Translations under genes and position numbers: made by a program
Part shown: positions 6,889-16,145 of the stretch, one piece after another
Layout of the letters: each line of letters begins with the position of its first letter
Numbering within the stretch: the first letter of the stretch is position 1
Notes under the pieces: generated by a model
Told to the model about the DNA's origin: nothing
What the model saw: only the letters and a program-made list of their open reading frames with translations
The model's database searches: none
Assembly (NCBI RefSeq): GCF_003339505.1
Contig: NZ_QPIW01000021.1
Location: 1-64,000 of the forward strand
DNA: 64,000 nucleotides
Reading direction: 5' to 3'
From: Runella aurantiaca
Lineage (GTDB): Bacteria > Bacteroidota > Bacteroidia > Cytophagales > Spirosomataceae

Positions 6889-8100
6889 ATGCGTGTTTGT
6901 TTTGTAATGCCCGCTTTGCCCCACTACTTTAAGCTCATTCTGAACAAGATTGTGGCGGGAACTGGGTACGAGATTTTGATGATAAAACCCGCCCAAAAAG
7001 GGAAAGCAACGGGGGCGGCCGTAAAGGAAGAAACCGACAATGCGCTGTTTCGGGTGGTTGAGTTGGAAGAATACCGCGCCTGGTACGGCAAACCTTTTTT
7101 TAAGGATTTGTTGCCCACGCTCAGAGCCTTTCATCCTGATATTGTGGTGATTACCACTTGGCCGTATTTTCTGTATCTCACCCTCAATCCGTTCTTTTAT
7201 TGGCGTTTGCGGAGGTTGGGGGCCAAGCTCATTGCCCGGGATATTCCGTTCAACTACGCCATTTGGGGGCGGGTCAAAGAGTTCTATTTCTCTCCTCAGT
7301 TTCTCTCCGAAAATTTTCAGGATTCCAACAAAACTTGGATTGGCTTTATTCTTTTTTGGATTGCCTCTTTACTGCGCCGTTTGAATTTGCCTTTGGCCGA
7401 TGCCCACATCAACTACATCGACGAAGCCCACGAAATCATTGGTAGCTACGGCGTGCCGTCAGAGAAGATATTTGTTATTTCTAACTCCCCTGATACCGAC
7501 GAACTATTGGCGTCGTTTGAAACGGTCAAAAAACAACCTTCTATTCTGCCCCCCAATCCCCACCGCCTGATTCACGTGGGGCGCTTGGTGCAGTGGAAAC
7601 GCGTGGATTTGATTATTGAAGCCGTAAAAAAACTACAACCAACCTATCCCGGCATTGAGTTGGTGGTGGTAGGCTTTGGGCCAGAGCTAGAAAAACTGAA
7701 AATACAGGCGGCGGAGGCAGGACTGGCAGAAGCGGTGCGTTTTGTGGGAGGAGTGTACAATTCAGGAGATTTGGGGCAATATTTGCACGAGTCGGCGGTG
7801 TACGTGCTGGGCGGAATGGGCGGCTTGTCTATCAACGACGCCATGTGTTTTGCTAAACCGGTGGTGTGCTCGGTGGCCGACGGCACCGAAAAACGCTTGG
7901 TACGCGAAGGAACCAACGGGTACTATTTCAACAACGGAAATGCCGCTGATTTGGCACGAGTTTTGGATTTGTTATTGGCAAATCCCGAGCGGGTTCGGGC
8001 CTTTGGCCAACGTTCATTGGAGATTATCAAAGAGGAAATAAATATACAAACCGTTATCGAAGGGTATCGTCACGTATTTGAATTCGTAACCAAGAAATGA
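6889..8100 (+). CDS. Glycosyltransferase family 4 (GT-B fold)
   Basis: A 403-residue cytosolic GT-B glycosyltransferase. The N-terminal acceptor domain begins MRVCFVMPALPHYF; the C-terminal donor domain starts near HRLIHVGRLVQWKRVDLIIEA and holds the family-4 sequence GGMGGLSINDAMCFAKPVV, where the usual E(x7)E second acid appears as Asp in INDAM. Hydrophobic patches (YFLYLTLNPFFYW, FILFWIASLL) suggest membrane association, as expected for a lipid-linked-sugar enzyme. It is the first gene of a five-gene glycan operon; its stop overlaps the next start by 4 bp (ATGA). Donor and acceptor sugars unknown. Confidence 0.85.
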   Translation: MRVCFVMPALPHYFKLILNKIVAGTGYEILMIKPAQKGKATGAAVKEETDNALFRVVELEEYRAWYGKPFFKDLLPTLRAFHPDIVVITTWPYFLYLTLNPFFYWRLRRLGAKLIARDIPFNYAIWGRVKEFYFSPQFLSENFQDSNKTWIGFILFWIASLLRRLNLPLADAHINYIDEAHEIIGSYGVPSEKIFVISNSPDTDELLASFETVKKQPSILPPNPHRLIHVGRLVQWKRVDLIIEAVKKLQPTYPGIELVVVGFGPELEKLKIQAAEAGLAEAVRFVGGVYNSGDLGQYLHESAVYVLGGMGGLSINDAMCFAKPVVCSVADGTEKRLVREGTNGYYFNNGNAADLARVLDLLLANPERVRAFGQRSLEIIKEEINIQTVIEGYRHVFEFVTKK

Positions 8101-9200
8101 AAATTCTTAACATTGTAGGCGCACGGCCAAATTTTATGAAAGTAGCGCCGCTGCATCGTGCTTTTCAGCGAAAAAGCGAGATTGAATCAAAAATTGTACA
8201 CACGGGGCAGCATTACGATGCCAAGATGTCGGATGTATTTTTTAACCAACTCGAATTGCCCAAGCCCGATTATTTTCTGGGAATCGGCGGCGGCTCGCAC
8301 ACCCAACAAACGGCCAAAATCATGTTGGAGTTTGAAAAAGTGGTAGAAGCCGAGCAGCCTGACTTGGTGTTGGTGGTGGGTGATGTTACCTCCACCATTG
8401 CCTGTGCGTTGGTGGCAACCAAAATGCACATTCCGATTGCGCACGTTGAAGCGGGATTGCGGAGTGGCGACCGTCGAATGCCCGAAGAAATCAACCGTAT
8501 TTTGACCGACAGTATTTCGGATTATCTGTTTGTGACCGAACAGGCAGGGATTGACAACCTCAAACACGAAGGCGTGCCCGCCGAAAAAGTATTTATGGTG
8601 GGCAATTGCATGATTGATTCGCTGGTGTATTATCGTCAGAAAGCCAGCCAGATGAATGTATTGGGAGGGGTGGGGCTTGCCTCCGCCCATTCTTATGTAT
8701 TGATGACCATGCATCGCCCCGCCAATGTCGATACCGCCGAAGGGCTGACGAGTATTTTGCAGATTATTGAAAACACGACACCCTACAAAAAAGTACTATT
8801 TCCGATTCACCCCCGGACCAAAAATAACATTGAAAGATTTGGCTTAAAAGCAAAATTAGACGCGATTGAGGGCCTGATTTTGACCGAGCCGCAGGGCTAT
8901 TTGGAGTTTTTAAATTTGATGGAAAACGCGGCCTTGGTCATCACCGACTCGGGCGGTATTCAAGAAGAAACGACTTATTTGCAGGTGCCTTGCCTGACCT
9001 TCCGCGATAGCACAGAGCGCCCTGTGACGGTCGAACTCGGAACCAATCAATTATTGGCCGATTTGAACCCCGTGACTGTACACGAAAAAGTAATCGAGAC
9101 CCTCGAAGGTCGGGCCAAGAAAGGCGTTATTCCGCCGCTTTGGGACGGCCACGCCGCCGAGCGAATTGCGGAGATTTTGGTGGAAAAATTCAATCAATAA
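8097..9200 (+). CDS. wecB: UDP-N-acetylglucosamine 2-epimerase (non-hydrolysing)
   Basis: A 367-residue enzyme interconverting UDP-GlcNAc and UDP-ManNAc to supply ManNAc or its uronic acid for surface glycans. Recognised from GARPNFMKVAPL, HTGQHYD, VVGDVTST, VEAGLRSGDRRMPEEINR, TMHRPANVD and ITDSGGIQEE..FRDSTERPVTVELGTN, all family hallmarks, with the expected length. The ATGA overlap with the upstream glycosyltransferase argues for translational coupling. Its presence implies that a ManNAc-type sugar is part of the glycan made by this operon. The symbol follows the family name; the physiological role could differ from enterobacterial WecB. Confidence 0.93.
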   Translation: MKILNIVGARPNFMKVAPLHRAFQRKSEIESKIVHTGQHYDAKMSDVFFNQLELPKPDYFLGIGGGSHTQQTAKIMLEFEKVVEAEQPDLVLVVGDVTSTIACALVATKMHIPIAHVEAGLRSGDRRMPEEINRILTDSISDYLFVTEQAGIDNLKHEGVPAEKVFMVGNCMIDSLVYYRQKASQMNVLGGVGLASAHSYVLMTMHRPANVDTAEGLTSILQIIENTTPYKKVLFPIHPRTKNNIERFGLKAKLDAIEGLILTEPQGYLEFLNLMENAALVITDSGGIQEETTYLQVPCLTFRDSTERPVTVELGTNQLLADLNPVTVHEKVIETLEGRAKKGVIPPLWDGHAAERIAEILVEKFNQ

Positions 9201-9229
9201 CGATCTTAGTTTAACCATAATAAACGCCT

Positions 9230-10726
9230 GTGGGTATTGTTGTTCGTCAAAGTCTCAAAGCTGGTGTAGGCTCCTATTTGGGCGTGTTGGTAGGAGTAAT
9301 CAATCAGATGTACGTTTCTACCGAGTTTTTGTCGGTAGAGCAGTATGCGTTGTCGCGTATTCTCTTTGAGAATAGCCTTTTGTTTGCCTCATTTGCGCAT
9401 TTGGGCACTCCTTTCATTGTAGACCGATACTTTAGTTTGTTTCGAAACGACGACGAAAAACACGGCGGTATTCTGAGCTTTTTGTTGATGTTGCCCTTGG
9501 TGGGCGTTGTTCTTTTTGCGCTTGCATATTGGTTGTTTACCCCCTTGATTGTGAGGTATTTTTCCAAAAACTCCGCCTTATTGGTTGATTATCACTTCTT
9601 GGTAATTCCGCTAACCGTTTTTTGGATTTACATTACGGTCTTAGATGCTTATTGCCGAAACAACTCCCGCATTGCCGTACCGATGTTTATTCGGGAGGTA
9701 TATTTGCGGGTAGCCAATGTCTTGTTGGTGGTTATTTTTGGGATAGGCTGGATCAATTTTGACTGGATGCTCTACCTCATTATCGCCGCTTACGGATTTG
9801 CGGTGATTTTGCTGATTATTTACATCGGTATTTTAGGGAAAGGCTATTGGCGCTGGCCCAACCAGACGATTCTTACCCGACCGCTTTTTAAACAAATGCT
9901 GGGATATGGTTCATTTACTGTTTTGGGTGCGTTGGGCGTAAACGTTATTTTATTTATTGATCGAACCATGCTGGCGGGGGAGCGTGATTTGGTCAATGCG
10001 GGAATTTTCATTGTGGCTTCTTACCTGGCGAGTGTCATCGAAATTCCACGAAAGGCATTGGCCCAGATTTCCATTCCGATTCTAACGCAGCATTTACGCA
10101 ATGATGATTTTGTGCAATTGGAAAAAATGAACCGTAAAACGGCTTTGCATTTATTGCTCAGTGGCGGGTTGGTTTTTCTGCTGATATGGGTCAACATTGA
10201 TGATATTTTCTATCTGTTGCCCAAAAGTAATGTGTACGGCGAAGGAAAATACGTGGTTCTTTTTCTGTTGATAACGAAGCTGTTTGATATGGCGGCTGGT
10301 CTCAATACAGAAATCATTCTGTACTCAAAATATTATCGGATGGCCACTTGGATTATCATTTTTACGGCCCTTTTGGGTTTTTTTCTGAATCTTTGGCTGA
10401 TTTCTTCCTATGGTTTTATCGGGGCCGCGATTGCCACCTCGTTTACAACGTTGGTCTATTCAGTATTGCGGGTGGGATATATCAAATATCGTTTTGGTAT
10501 TTCACCTTATTCGGCGCAAAGTATTCAAATTTTAGCAGTGTTTGGAGTGGTATTTTTGTTTTCGTATTTGGTTCCTGCGCATACCCAAACGCCCCTGATG
10601 GCCATGACATGGATTGTGGTTCGTACGGGTGTGGTTTGTGGTCTGTTGGGTTTTTATGTGTGGAAATGGCGTATTTCGGAAGAAATTAACGGTCTAATTG
10701 ACACGGTTTTGGCGCGGTTTAAGTGA
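9230..10726 (+). CDS. Polysaccharide flippase, Wzx/MATE-like (MOP superfamily)
   Basis: A 498-residue inner-membrane protein with about 12-14 hydrophobic segments spread over the whole length, starting from GTG (MGIVVRQSLKAGVGSYLG). The opening SLKAGVGSYLGVLVGVINQMYV and the FGYGSF-like LGYGSFTVLGALG repeat unit near residue 225 fit the polysaccharide-export flippases that move undecaprenyl-linked oligosaccharides to the periplasm. It lies 29 bp after wecB in the same operon, which supports the assignment. No Wzy polymerase is obvious nearby, so polymerisation may be encoded elsewhere. Confidence 0.8.
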   Translation: MGIVVRQSLKAGVGSYLGVLVGVINQMYVSTEFLSVEQYALSRILFENSLLFASFAHLGTPFIVDRYFSLFRNDDEKHGGILSFLLMLPLVGVVLFALAYWLFTPLIVRYFSKNSALLVDYHFLVIPLTVFWIYITVLDAYCRNNSRIAVPMFIREVYLRVANVLLVVIFGIGWINFDWMLYLIIAAYGFAVILLIIYIGILGKGYWRWPNQTILTRPLFKQMLGYGSFTVLGALGVNVILFIDRTMLAGERDLVNAGIFIVASYLASVIEIPRKALAQISIPILTQHLRNDDFVQLEKMNRKTALHLLLSGGLVFLLIWVNIDDIFYLLPKSNVYGEGKYVVLFLLITKLFDMAAGLNTEIILYSKYYRMATWIIIFTALLGFFLNLWLISSYGFIGAAIATSFTTLVYSVLRVGYIKYRFGISPYSAQSIQILAVFGVVFLFSYLVPAHTQTPLMAMTWIVVRTGVVCGLLGFYVWKWRISEEINGLIDTVLARFK

Positions 10727-10759
10727 GTTGTTTACTAAAAATTGATAGATAATCAGACA

Positions 10760-11404
10760 ATGATTAAGGCATTAAAAAAACAGGTTTGGCAATGGCTGAA
10801 CGCGTTGAAATTGGGAGGAAGTGTGCAGTTGTATTTAGAAAGTGAGTTGAAAAACAACGGTTGGTTTAGAAGTTTTCATACTAAGCGCTCGGTGGATGCC
10901 GCAGGAAACCCGCTTCCTTGGTGTACATACCCGTTTATTGCGTTTATTCAACCGCGTTTGAAAAACCATTTTGATGTGTTTGAGTACGGCTCGGGTAACT
11001 CTACCCGCTGGTATGCCGCTCAGGTACAGTCGGTGCAGGCAGTAGAGAACGATGAAGAATGGGTAAAGGAAGTAGGGCGCCAACTTCCACCCAATGCCGA
11101 GGTAACTTACCGAGCATTGGGTGAAAAATACGTCAGCGCCGTACAAATATCGGGTAAAAAGTATCAGATTATCGTCGTGGATGGGCGAAAGCGTGTAGAT
11201 TGTATGCGGTTTTCAGTGGATTTTTTGACCGCCGACGGTGTCTTGATTTTAGATAATTCTGAGCGGGAAAGTTATGCCGAAGTCAAGGGGTTTATGCGTG
11301 CCCTTGGATTTCGTTGGATTGATTTTTACGGAATGGCTCCTATTGTATCGCACCTTACCTGCACCACAATTTTTTACCGAGATACAAATTGTTTAGACAT
11401 TTGA
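10760..11404 (+). CDS. SAM-dependent methyltransferase-like protein of the glycan operon
   Basis: About 214 residues from the ATG at 10760 (MIKALKKQVWQWLN); an in-frame TTG at 10742 is less likely. A Rossmann-like core is suggested by DVFEYGSGNSTRWYAAQ (SAM-binding motif I, GxGxST), the acidic end of the next strand in QAVENDEEW, IIVVDGRKRVDCMRF and GVLILDNSERESY. This pattern is seen in small methyltransferase-like proteins of surface-polysaccharide clusters. No transmembrane segments. Its position between flippase and membrane glycosyltransferase supports a sugar- or lipid-linked substrate; neither target nor activity can be shown from sequence. Confidence 0.65.
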   Translation: MIKALKKQVWQWLNALKLGGSVQLYLESELKNNGWFRSFHTKRSVDAAGNPLPWCTYPFIAFIQPRLKNHFDVFEYGSGNSTRWYAAQVQSVQAVENDEEWVKEVGRQLPPNAEVTYRALGEKYVSAVQISGKKYQIIVVDGRKRVDCMRFSVDFLTADGVLILDNSERESYAEVKGFMRALGFRWIDFYGMAPIVSHLTCTTIFYRDTNCLDI

Positions 11405-11415
11405 CAGCACAGGTC

Positions 11416-12729
11416 ATGGACACTAAACCGACTAAACGTTTTTGGTGGTTGTTTGGCATATATGCCGTTATCTGCGTGGGTTTTGCGGTGTTTCGCAAGT
11501 ACCCCCTTCGCAGCGATTCATTGGTTTATTTTACGTGGGCAAGCCAGACGGCCCAAATGCATACGTGGTTTCCGTATCCACAAACCATTTATGACCCTTG
11601 GCTGGCAAGCCTGTTTCACGTCAATTTAGGAGCCTTATTCTTGCGCATCCATAACGCACCCGTAACGCTGCATTTTTTGAACGCTGCCGCCAATTTGACA
11701 CAATTGTATTTGGTGTATCGGCTTACCCTCAAATTTTTTGGAGAACAAAGCGCTTGGATAGTGGCGTGGATGTACGTGCTGTACCTAAACAGCTTAGGGT
11801 TGGTGGTGCTCAATTTAAGTGAATTGACGTTTACGGCCTGTACGTTGCTCTGTATTTGGTTTTATGTTCAGAAACCTGAGTTTACGTGGGGCCTTTTGTC
11901 AGGACTGATGGCGGGATTTGCTTTGGGGTGTCGTCCGTTGATTGTAGCATTACTGTTGGTGTATGGATTGGTGTGGCTGTGGACTTGGAGGTATAAAAAA
12001 CGGAATAACTACACGCAACTGATAGGAATTGTCTTGGGCGTATTTCTGTTTGTGGTGCCGATGGGCATGTACAGCAAGTCGCAAACGGGGCAGTTCGTGT
12101 ATTCGACCACCACGGGGCCTATCAATCTGCTCATGAGTGGGTTTGACGGAGCTACGGGCGTGTACAATGATTCCATTCTCAAAAATGATTCAGTTTATCT
12201 ATCCAAAAAGACGTTTTATGAAAAAGGGGAATACATCCAAGCCCGTGCTGTACAATGGATTATGAGTCATCCGACAAAATGGTTTTCCTTTTGGCCTCAT
12301 AAAATTAAGACCACCTTTGTAAACGATGACATCGCCATTAGCCCGCTGTTGGGAGATCCAAATTGGAGTTTTGAACGTTTTATTAAAGATGCCCGCCTGC
12401 CTCGCCAACAGCGGCAGTTTTGGCAACAATCGTTGGTCTATTGTGCTGCTTTTCTGGCAATTCATACCTTTCAATTTGCGTATTACTTACTGCTGTTAGG
12501 ATTGTGGGGGTATCAATTGATTTATTATTGGCGTCGCCGCCACACCGCCCCGCTGATTGTTTGGATCATCAATGGTTTTACTTTTTTAGGCTTTCTGATG
12601 ACCTACGTTGGGTCGCAAGGAAATCTTCGCTATAAGTACCCATATCTGGTGATTTCGCTGATCTTATTTGCGCCAATTGTGGTTTTTGAAAAAAAACTCA
12701 GTCGAAAAAATAAAGAGATAACTCGATGA
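11416..12729 (+). CDS. Multi-pass membrane glycosyltransferase, GT39/ArnT-like
   Basis: About 437 residues from the ATG at 11416 (MDTKPTKRFWWLFGIYAV), with about ten hydrophobic segments. The first periplasmic loop carries acidic/aromatic residues after the first membrane span (RKYPLRSDSLVYFTWASQ), the layout of GT-C enzymes, where a DD/DE-type motif binds a polyprenyl-phosphate sugar. Segments such as GLLSGLMAGFALGCRPLIVALLL resemble the PMT/ArnT group. It would add a sugar from a lipid donor on the periplasmic side. Last gene of the glycan operon, 11 bp after the methyltransferase-like gene; a decayed transposase follows 21 bp after its stop. Confidence 0.7.
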   Translation: MDTKPTKRFWWLFGIYAVICVGFAVFRKYPLRSDSLVYFTWASQTAQMHTWFPYPQTIYDPWLASLFHVNLGALFLRIHNAPVTLHFLNAAANLTQLYLVYRLTLKFFGEQSAWIVAWMYVLYLNSLGLVVLNLSELTFTACTLLCIWFYVQKPEFTWGLLSGLMAGFALGCRPLIVALLLVYGLVWLWTWRYKKRNNYTQLIGIVLGVFLFVVPMGMYSKSQTGQFVYSTTTGPINLLMSGFDGATGVYNDSILKNDSVYLSKKTFYEKGEYIQARAVQWIMSHPTKWFSFWPHKIKTTFVNDDIAISPLLGDPNWSFERFIKDARLPRQQRQFWQQSLVYCAAFLAIHTFQFAYYLLLLGLWGYQLIYYWRRRHTAPLIVWIINGFTFLGFLMTYVGSQGNLRYKYPYLVISLILFAPIVVFEKKLSRKNKEITR

Positions 12730-12750
12730 AAAACAATAGTTCGGTACTAA

Positions 12751-13330
12751 TTAAGCGGCAATAGAGCCAAAAGCATAGAGGTCTTTGATTTTGGGGTTAT
12801 TTTTAGTTAACTCTGCCACCTCAGGAAAGATTGTAAAAATCGTTCGATAAGTAACTGATTATGATAGAGCGTCTTAACATCTGCCATAGAAAAGGGTTGC
12901 TGTTGGTGCTTGGAAGCATCCAACCAATTCGGCCCGCCTATGCGGCTCAAACTTGGCAATATTGATTGCGGTTAAAGATGTATTCCAATGGTACTCTAAC
13001 TTATTGACAGAGCGAGCTTGGCAATCTTGCAAACTGGTGAACTGCTTGGCATCCCGAATCAGGAATTCTTCGGGGCCGCTCGTGCGGTTGAAAACGAGCC
13101 TTGTAATATTGCCGGATTAGTAAGGCAGGCAGCGCCAAGTCAGTACAAGCATAGATTTTGTAGGAACTCACTCGAAAATCATGAGTTAAGAATTGGCAAA
13201 AAGCGATTCTGATTTTGCGTTTTAAGGACATACAGTAAGCTAAGATATCATAAACCATGACTGTTTCATCTTGATAAGATAGCTTAAAATGTGTCAAATC
13301 AGGCTTATTCCAATCTATTTTGCCATCATA
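12751..13330 (-). pseudogene. Remnant of an IS4-family-type transposase (C-terminal part, frameshifted)
   Basis: No intact ORF, but pieces in different frames on the minus strand line up with the C-terminal half of IS4-type transposases: KLSYQDETVMVYDILAYC, then QYYKARFQ, a frameshift, FLIRDAKQF and DCQARS, then a piece near TSLTAINIAK, and at the end FSMADVKTLYHNQLLIERF followed by FPEVAELTKNNPKIKDLY and a stop at 12751. The E-containing YKARFQ..FLIRDAKQ block is the Y-(2)-R-(3)-E region, with the Glu disturbed. The N-terminal half and terminal inverted repeats are not visible. At least two frameshifts make it non-functional. Bases 13331-13430 hold nothing recognisable. Confidence 0.72.
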
Positions 13331-13430
13331 CTAGGCGGTGGGGTTCTGGGGTTAAGAATTTCCGAAGATGCCAATCAAATTGGCGCAAATACAGAAAGAA
13401 ATAATCTTCATTTTTAAGATTGAATTCATA

Positions 13431-13472
13431 AAAAAAACACTGGCTTGGAGTACAAATACCCCCAAGCCAGTG
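13431..13472 (-). terminator. Rho-independent terminator of the META lipoprotein gene
   Basis: CACTGGCTTGG (13438-13448) pairs with CCAAGCCAGTG (13462-13472). Read on the minus strand the stem is followed by a run of seven T (13437-13431). It starts 21 bases after the stop of the leftward gene. Confidence 0.85.
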
Positions 13473-13492
13473 TCTAAAAATAGAAAGGTATT

Positions 13493-13972
13493 TTAGCGTT
13501 TAAAATACATAATTTCAGAAACAGGCTCTCCCACGTAAAGTTTAAGCGAAGTGCCGTCGACCGAAAATTTGGTCACGTTTTTTAGATTATTGAGGAAATT
13601 AAACTCGGCTTTCATCATTTCGGGCGTGCCAGCCATTTTGGTCGTACTGATGGGTGCAACGACCTCGATGGTAGATTTAGCTTCGTTAAACGTAAAATAG
13701 GTATTGTAAAAATTCACAAAGGCGCGTCCGTTTACTTGCAACTTATCCGTAGTTTCGGAGGTGGCAAACTCAACGGAAGCTTCGCCGTTGGCGGGAACCG
13801 TTTTGTCTTTCAAGTACTCCGTAAACGTCCACGTTCCAGGCAATTTATTAAAATTTACGCGGGCATTTGTGACGTTTTTGGCGGCTTGCAATTCATCTTC
13901 AATCGTAACGCTCGTTTTCGCACAGCTCACACACAGGAGCAATAGCACGGCAAAAAAAGGGATTTTAATCAT
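13493..13972 (-). CDS. META-domain (HslJ-like) lipoprotein
   Basis: A 159-residue protein with a lipoprotein signal, MIKIPFFAVLLLLCVSC (lipobox VSC). The mature part matches the META/HslJ pattern: LPGTWTFTEYLKDKTVPANG near the start, KLQVNGRAFVNFYNTYFT in the middle (the N-G-C/A-N signature), then IEVVAPISTTKMAG, EFNFLNNLKNVTKFSVDG and LKLYVGEP. META proteins are small beta-sandwich envelope proteins of poorly known function, some linked to stress or antibiotic tolerance. Single gene with its own terminator; about 90 bp separate it from the GH13-like gene that reads in the same direction and has its own terminator-like hairpin. Confidence 0.75.
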   Translation of the reverse strand: MIKIPFFAVLLLLCVSCAKTSVTIEDELQAAKNVTNARVNFNKLPGTWTFTEYLKDKTVPANGEASVEFATSETTDKLQVNGRAFVNFYNTYFTFNEAKSTIEVVAPISTTKMAGTPEMMKAEFNFLNNLKNVTKFSVDGTSLKLYVGEPVSEIMYFKR

Positions 13973-14032
13973 GGCTAAAAGCGTTTTTTTGGTTGTTTAC
14001 AACCCTGCGTTGAAAAAATCATGCAGGGTCGT

Positions 14033-14063
14033 AAAAAAGACGCAACCAAGCCTTTTTTGGTTG
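14033..14063 (-). terminator. Terminator-like hairpin after the GH13-like gene
   Basis: CAACCAA (14043-14049) and TTGGTTG (14057-14063) form a stem; on the minus strand it is followed within four bases by TTTTTT. It starts three bases past the stop codon. Confidence 0.6.
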
Positions 14064-14066
14064 GAA

Positions 14067-16085
14067 TTACTTCCTGATTTTATACACCTGTCCACTAACG
14101 GGTGCAATTTGGCCTTCTGGTGCGGGAGCAGTTTGAAACACCAAGTCGTAACCAGTAAGGTTAATGTTTTCCAAAGACGCGCCCGATTGACTGTCAAAAT
14201 TAGCAACAAAAATGTACGTAGGAGCGGTGGCGTGTGTCCATGCGACAAGTGTTTTTGTAACATGGGGTGGCAGGAGCCACTTGATTTCTCGGTCGGCAAT
14301 TTGTTTCCAAATCGTTTCCGCAAAAATACGTAAGTCGTTGATTTCACGGAACTGCGTCATGTTTTCACCCCATTCAAACGGCCCGTGGGTTACTTTGTCG
14401 GTTTCGGCATCGTCGTGAATTTGAAAAACGTACAGTTTGGTATATTCTTCGTTTTTCCCTCGCGTTAAGTGAAGGTTTCGTACCTCAAATCCAAGGCTGT
14501 AATAACTTGGCATATCGGTGAGGAATATTCCAACAAAATAGCGTAGGAGGTTGCCCGTTCGGTAAAATTCATCAAAACGCGGATCGTCTTTGTCGGCCGT
14601 GATAATCGTAAAACTAGGGGCAAAAGTGCGGCTGCGGAGCAATTGGTCATACAACGTAAAACGCTCCTGGAATTCGGTGGAGTCGATGACCGCTGCCTGC
14701 AAATCCCCGAGCGTAGCGTCGGCGTGGATGGCTTCCAAATGGTCAAACTCATCGCCGTAGCCCATCACGTTGGGAGGAGCAATGAAGGTCTCGGCATAAA
14801 ACGCAAAGTGGGGTGCTCCGCGTCGTTGAATGTATTTTTTAACGGCACTCAGCGGGTCGTAAAAAGCATCAGGTTGGGCAGGAACACCCTCGGGGCGCAT
14901 TTGTACGTGAGCCATGTCGCCGCGCATAAAATCAAAATTGAATTCCTGCTGGCATTCAAGGTATTTTCTTGAAAAGTAATTCCACGCGTCGATATTTGGG
15001 CGCTCAAAATCCAGTTCCCAGTGCTGATTGTCATTTTTAGAATGATAAAAGCGGTAGCGCGTCAGCGGCCCAAACACCCTCGACATACCCTCAGGATGGT
15101 CAAAATCGTATTGAAACCACTGTGTTCCGCGCTCGTCAAGGACAAAAACTTCTGGATTGATATGCAGCCCCCGGTAGGGTGGTGCCATGGTCATGGGCAG
15201 GGTTTCGAAGCCGTGGGCAAGCAAATCCTTCATCAACTCAATGCGTCGGTGCAATCGTTGTTGTTGGTCAAAACCAAAAATAATCTCCTGTCGTCGTTTA
15301 TCATTTAGCAAGGGAATGCTCGGGTCAAACAGAACAGATTTATCAAAATGCAATCCACTGCCGTCGGCGGTGCCGCAGTTGTGGAGGTGTTGCCAAATCA
15401 CGTCTTCTACTTGCTGCCAAATATGCTCCGAATGGTCGGTCAGTCGACCACCCTCGCGGCGTACCCACTCAAAAAGACGGGGATGAATCAGCGCAATTTC
15501 CGAAAAACGGTCAGTGTGGGGAATCACGTCCAAGCCCACAGTTTTGCCCAGGGCGTGCAGTAAATTAACGACCGCTTTCAGTTGTTTTTCTACGGTATCC
15601 AACCACGGTAGGGCTTGTTGAAGGGGCCAACTGTAAAATTCTTGGTTGATGTTCCAGCTTACTTTTCCGTACAAACTTCCCACCACGCCTGGCTCCCAAA
15701 TGGGTAGAAGGTGAATGGAATCGTGGAACTTGGGCAGGGTAAGCGCATAGCCGACGACGTTCCAAAAGCTACCAATAGTCCGCACATTGACGCCGACCAT
15801 GTTGGATTTTTTGAGCCATTGGCTGTCTTTTTGAGTGGCCAATGGGGATAAAATTGTTTCGTTCGGGTTGAGCGCCCGCATCATCGTCTCGGTGCCGAGT
15901 TTTTTTTGCAGGATGTTTAACACCTGAAAAACGTCGAATTTGGTGGCGAATTCGGGCAACAAACCAGCTACAAACGAAGCTCTGGAGCGCTCATAGTCAG
16001 TAAGATGCAGGTGATAATTGCTACGCCAATCTGCCACGTACGCTTCGCGCGTAGGTGTACTGGTGGTGTCGGGAATATTCATCAT
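14067..16085 (-). CDS. Glycoside hydrolase family 13-like (alpha-amylase superfamily) protein
   Basis: A 672-residue protein with no signal peptide. Features of a GH13 (beta/alpha)8 barrel are seen: GLDVIPHTDRF (residues 184-194) in place of the region I DVVxNH; DFDFMRGDMAHVQ, with D390 at the nucleophile position of region II; and FAFYAETFIAP, with E432 at the acid/base position of region III. Region IV, normally NHD, appears as TADKDDPRFDEF. A beta-rich C-terminal domain ends the protein (TYIFVANFDSQSGASLENINLTGYD). The motifs are divergent, so the substrate, presumably an alpha-glucan or a sugar-phosphate donor, is uncertain. It follows GH127 in the same direction about 60 bp downstream and may be co-transcribed with it. 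Confidence 0.65.
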   Translation of the reverse strand: MMNIPDTTSTPTREAYVADWRSNYHLHLTDYERSRASFVAGLLPEFATKFDVFQVLNILQKKLGTETMMRALNPNETILSPLATQKDSQWLKKSNMVGVNVRTIGSFWNVVGYALTLPKFHDSIHLLPIWEPGVVGSLYGKVSWNINQEFYSWPLQQALPWLDTVEKQLKAVVNLLHALGKTVGLDVIPHTDRFSEIALIHPRLFEWVRREGGRLTDHSEHIWQQVEDVIWQHLHNCGTADGSGLHFDKSVLFDPSIPLLNDKRRQEIIFGFDQQQRLHRRIELMKDLLAHGFETLPMTMAPPYRGLHINPEVFVLDERGTQWFQYDFDHPEGMSRVFGPLTRYRFYHSKNDNQHWELDFERPNIDAWNYFSRKYLECQQEFNFDFMRGDMAHVQMRPEGVPAQPDAFYDPLSAVKKYIQRRGAPHFAFYAETFIAPPNVMGYGDEFDHLEAIHADATLGDLQAAVIDSTEFQERFTLYDQLLRSRTFAPSFTIITADKDDPRFDEFYRTGNLLRYFVGIFLTDMPSYYSLGFEVRNLHLTRGKNEEYTKLYVFQIHDDAETDKVTHGPFEWGENMTQFREINDLRIFAETIWKQIADREIKWLLPPHVTKTLVAWTHATAPTYIFVANFDSQSGASLENINLTGYDLVFQTAPAPEGQIAPVSGQVYKIRK

Positions 16086-16145
16086 AGGTTGTGTAAGGCA
16101 GCAAAATAATATTTTTATGGGGAAAAGTGCAAAAAATCCCGCATA

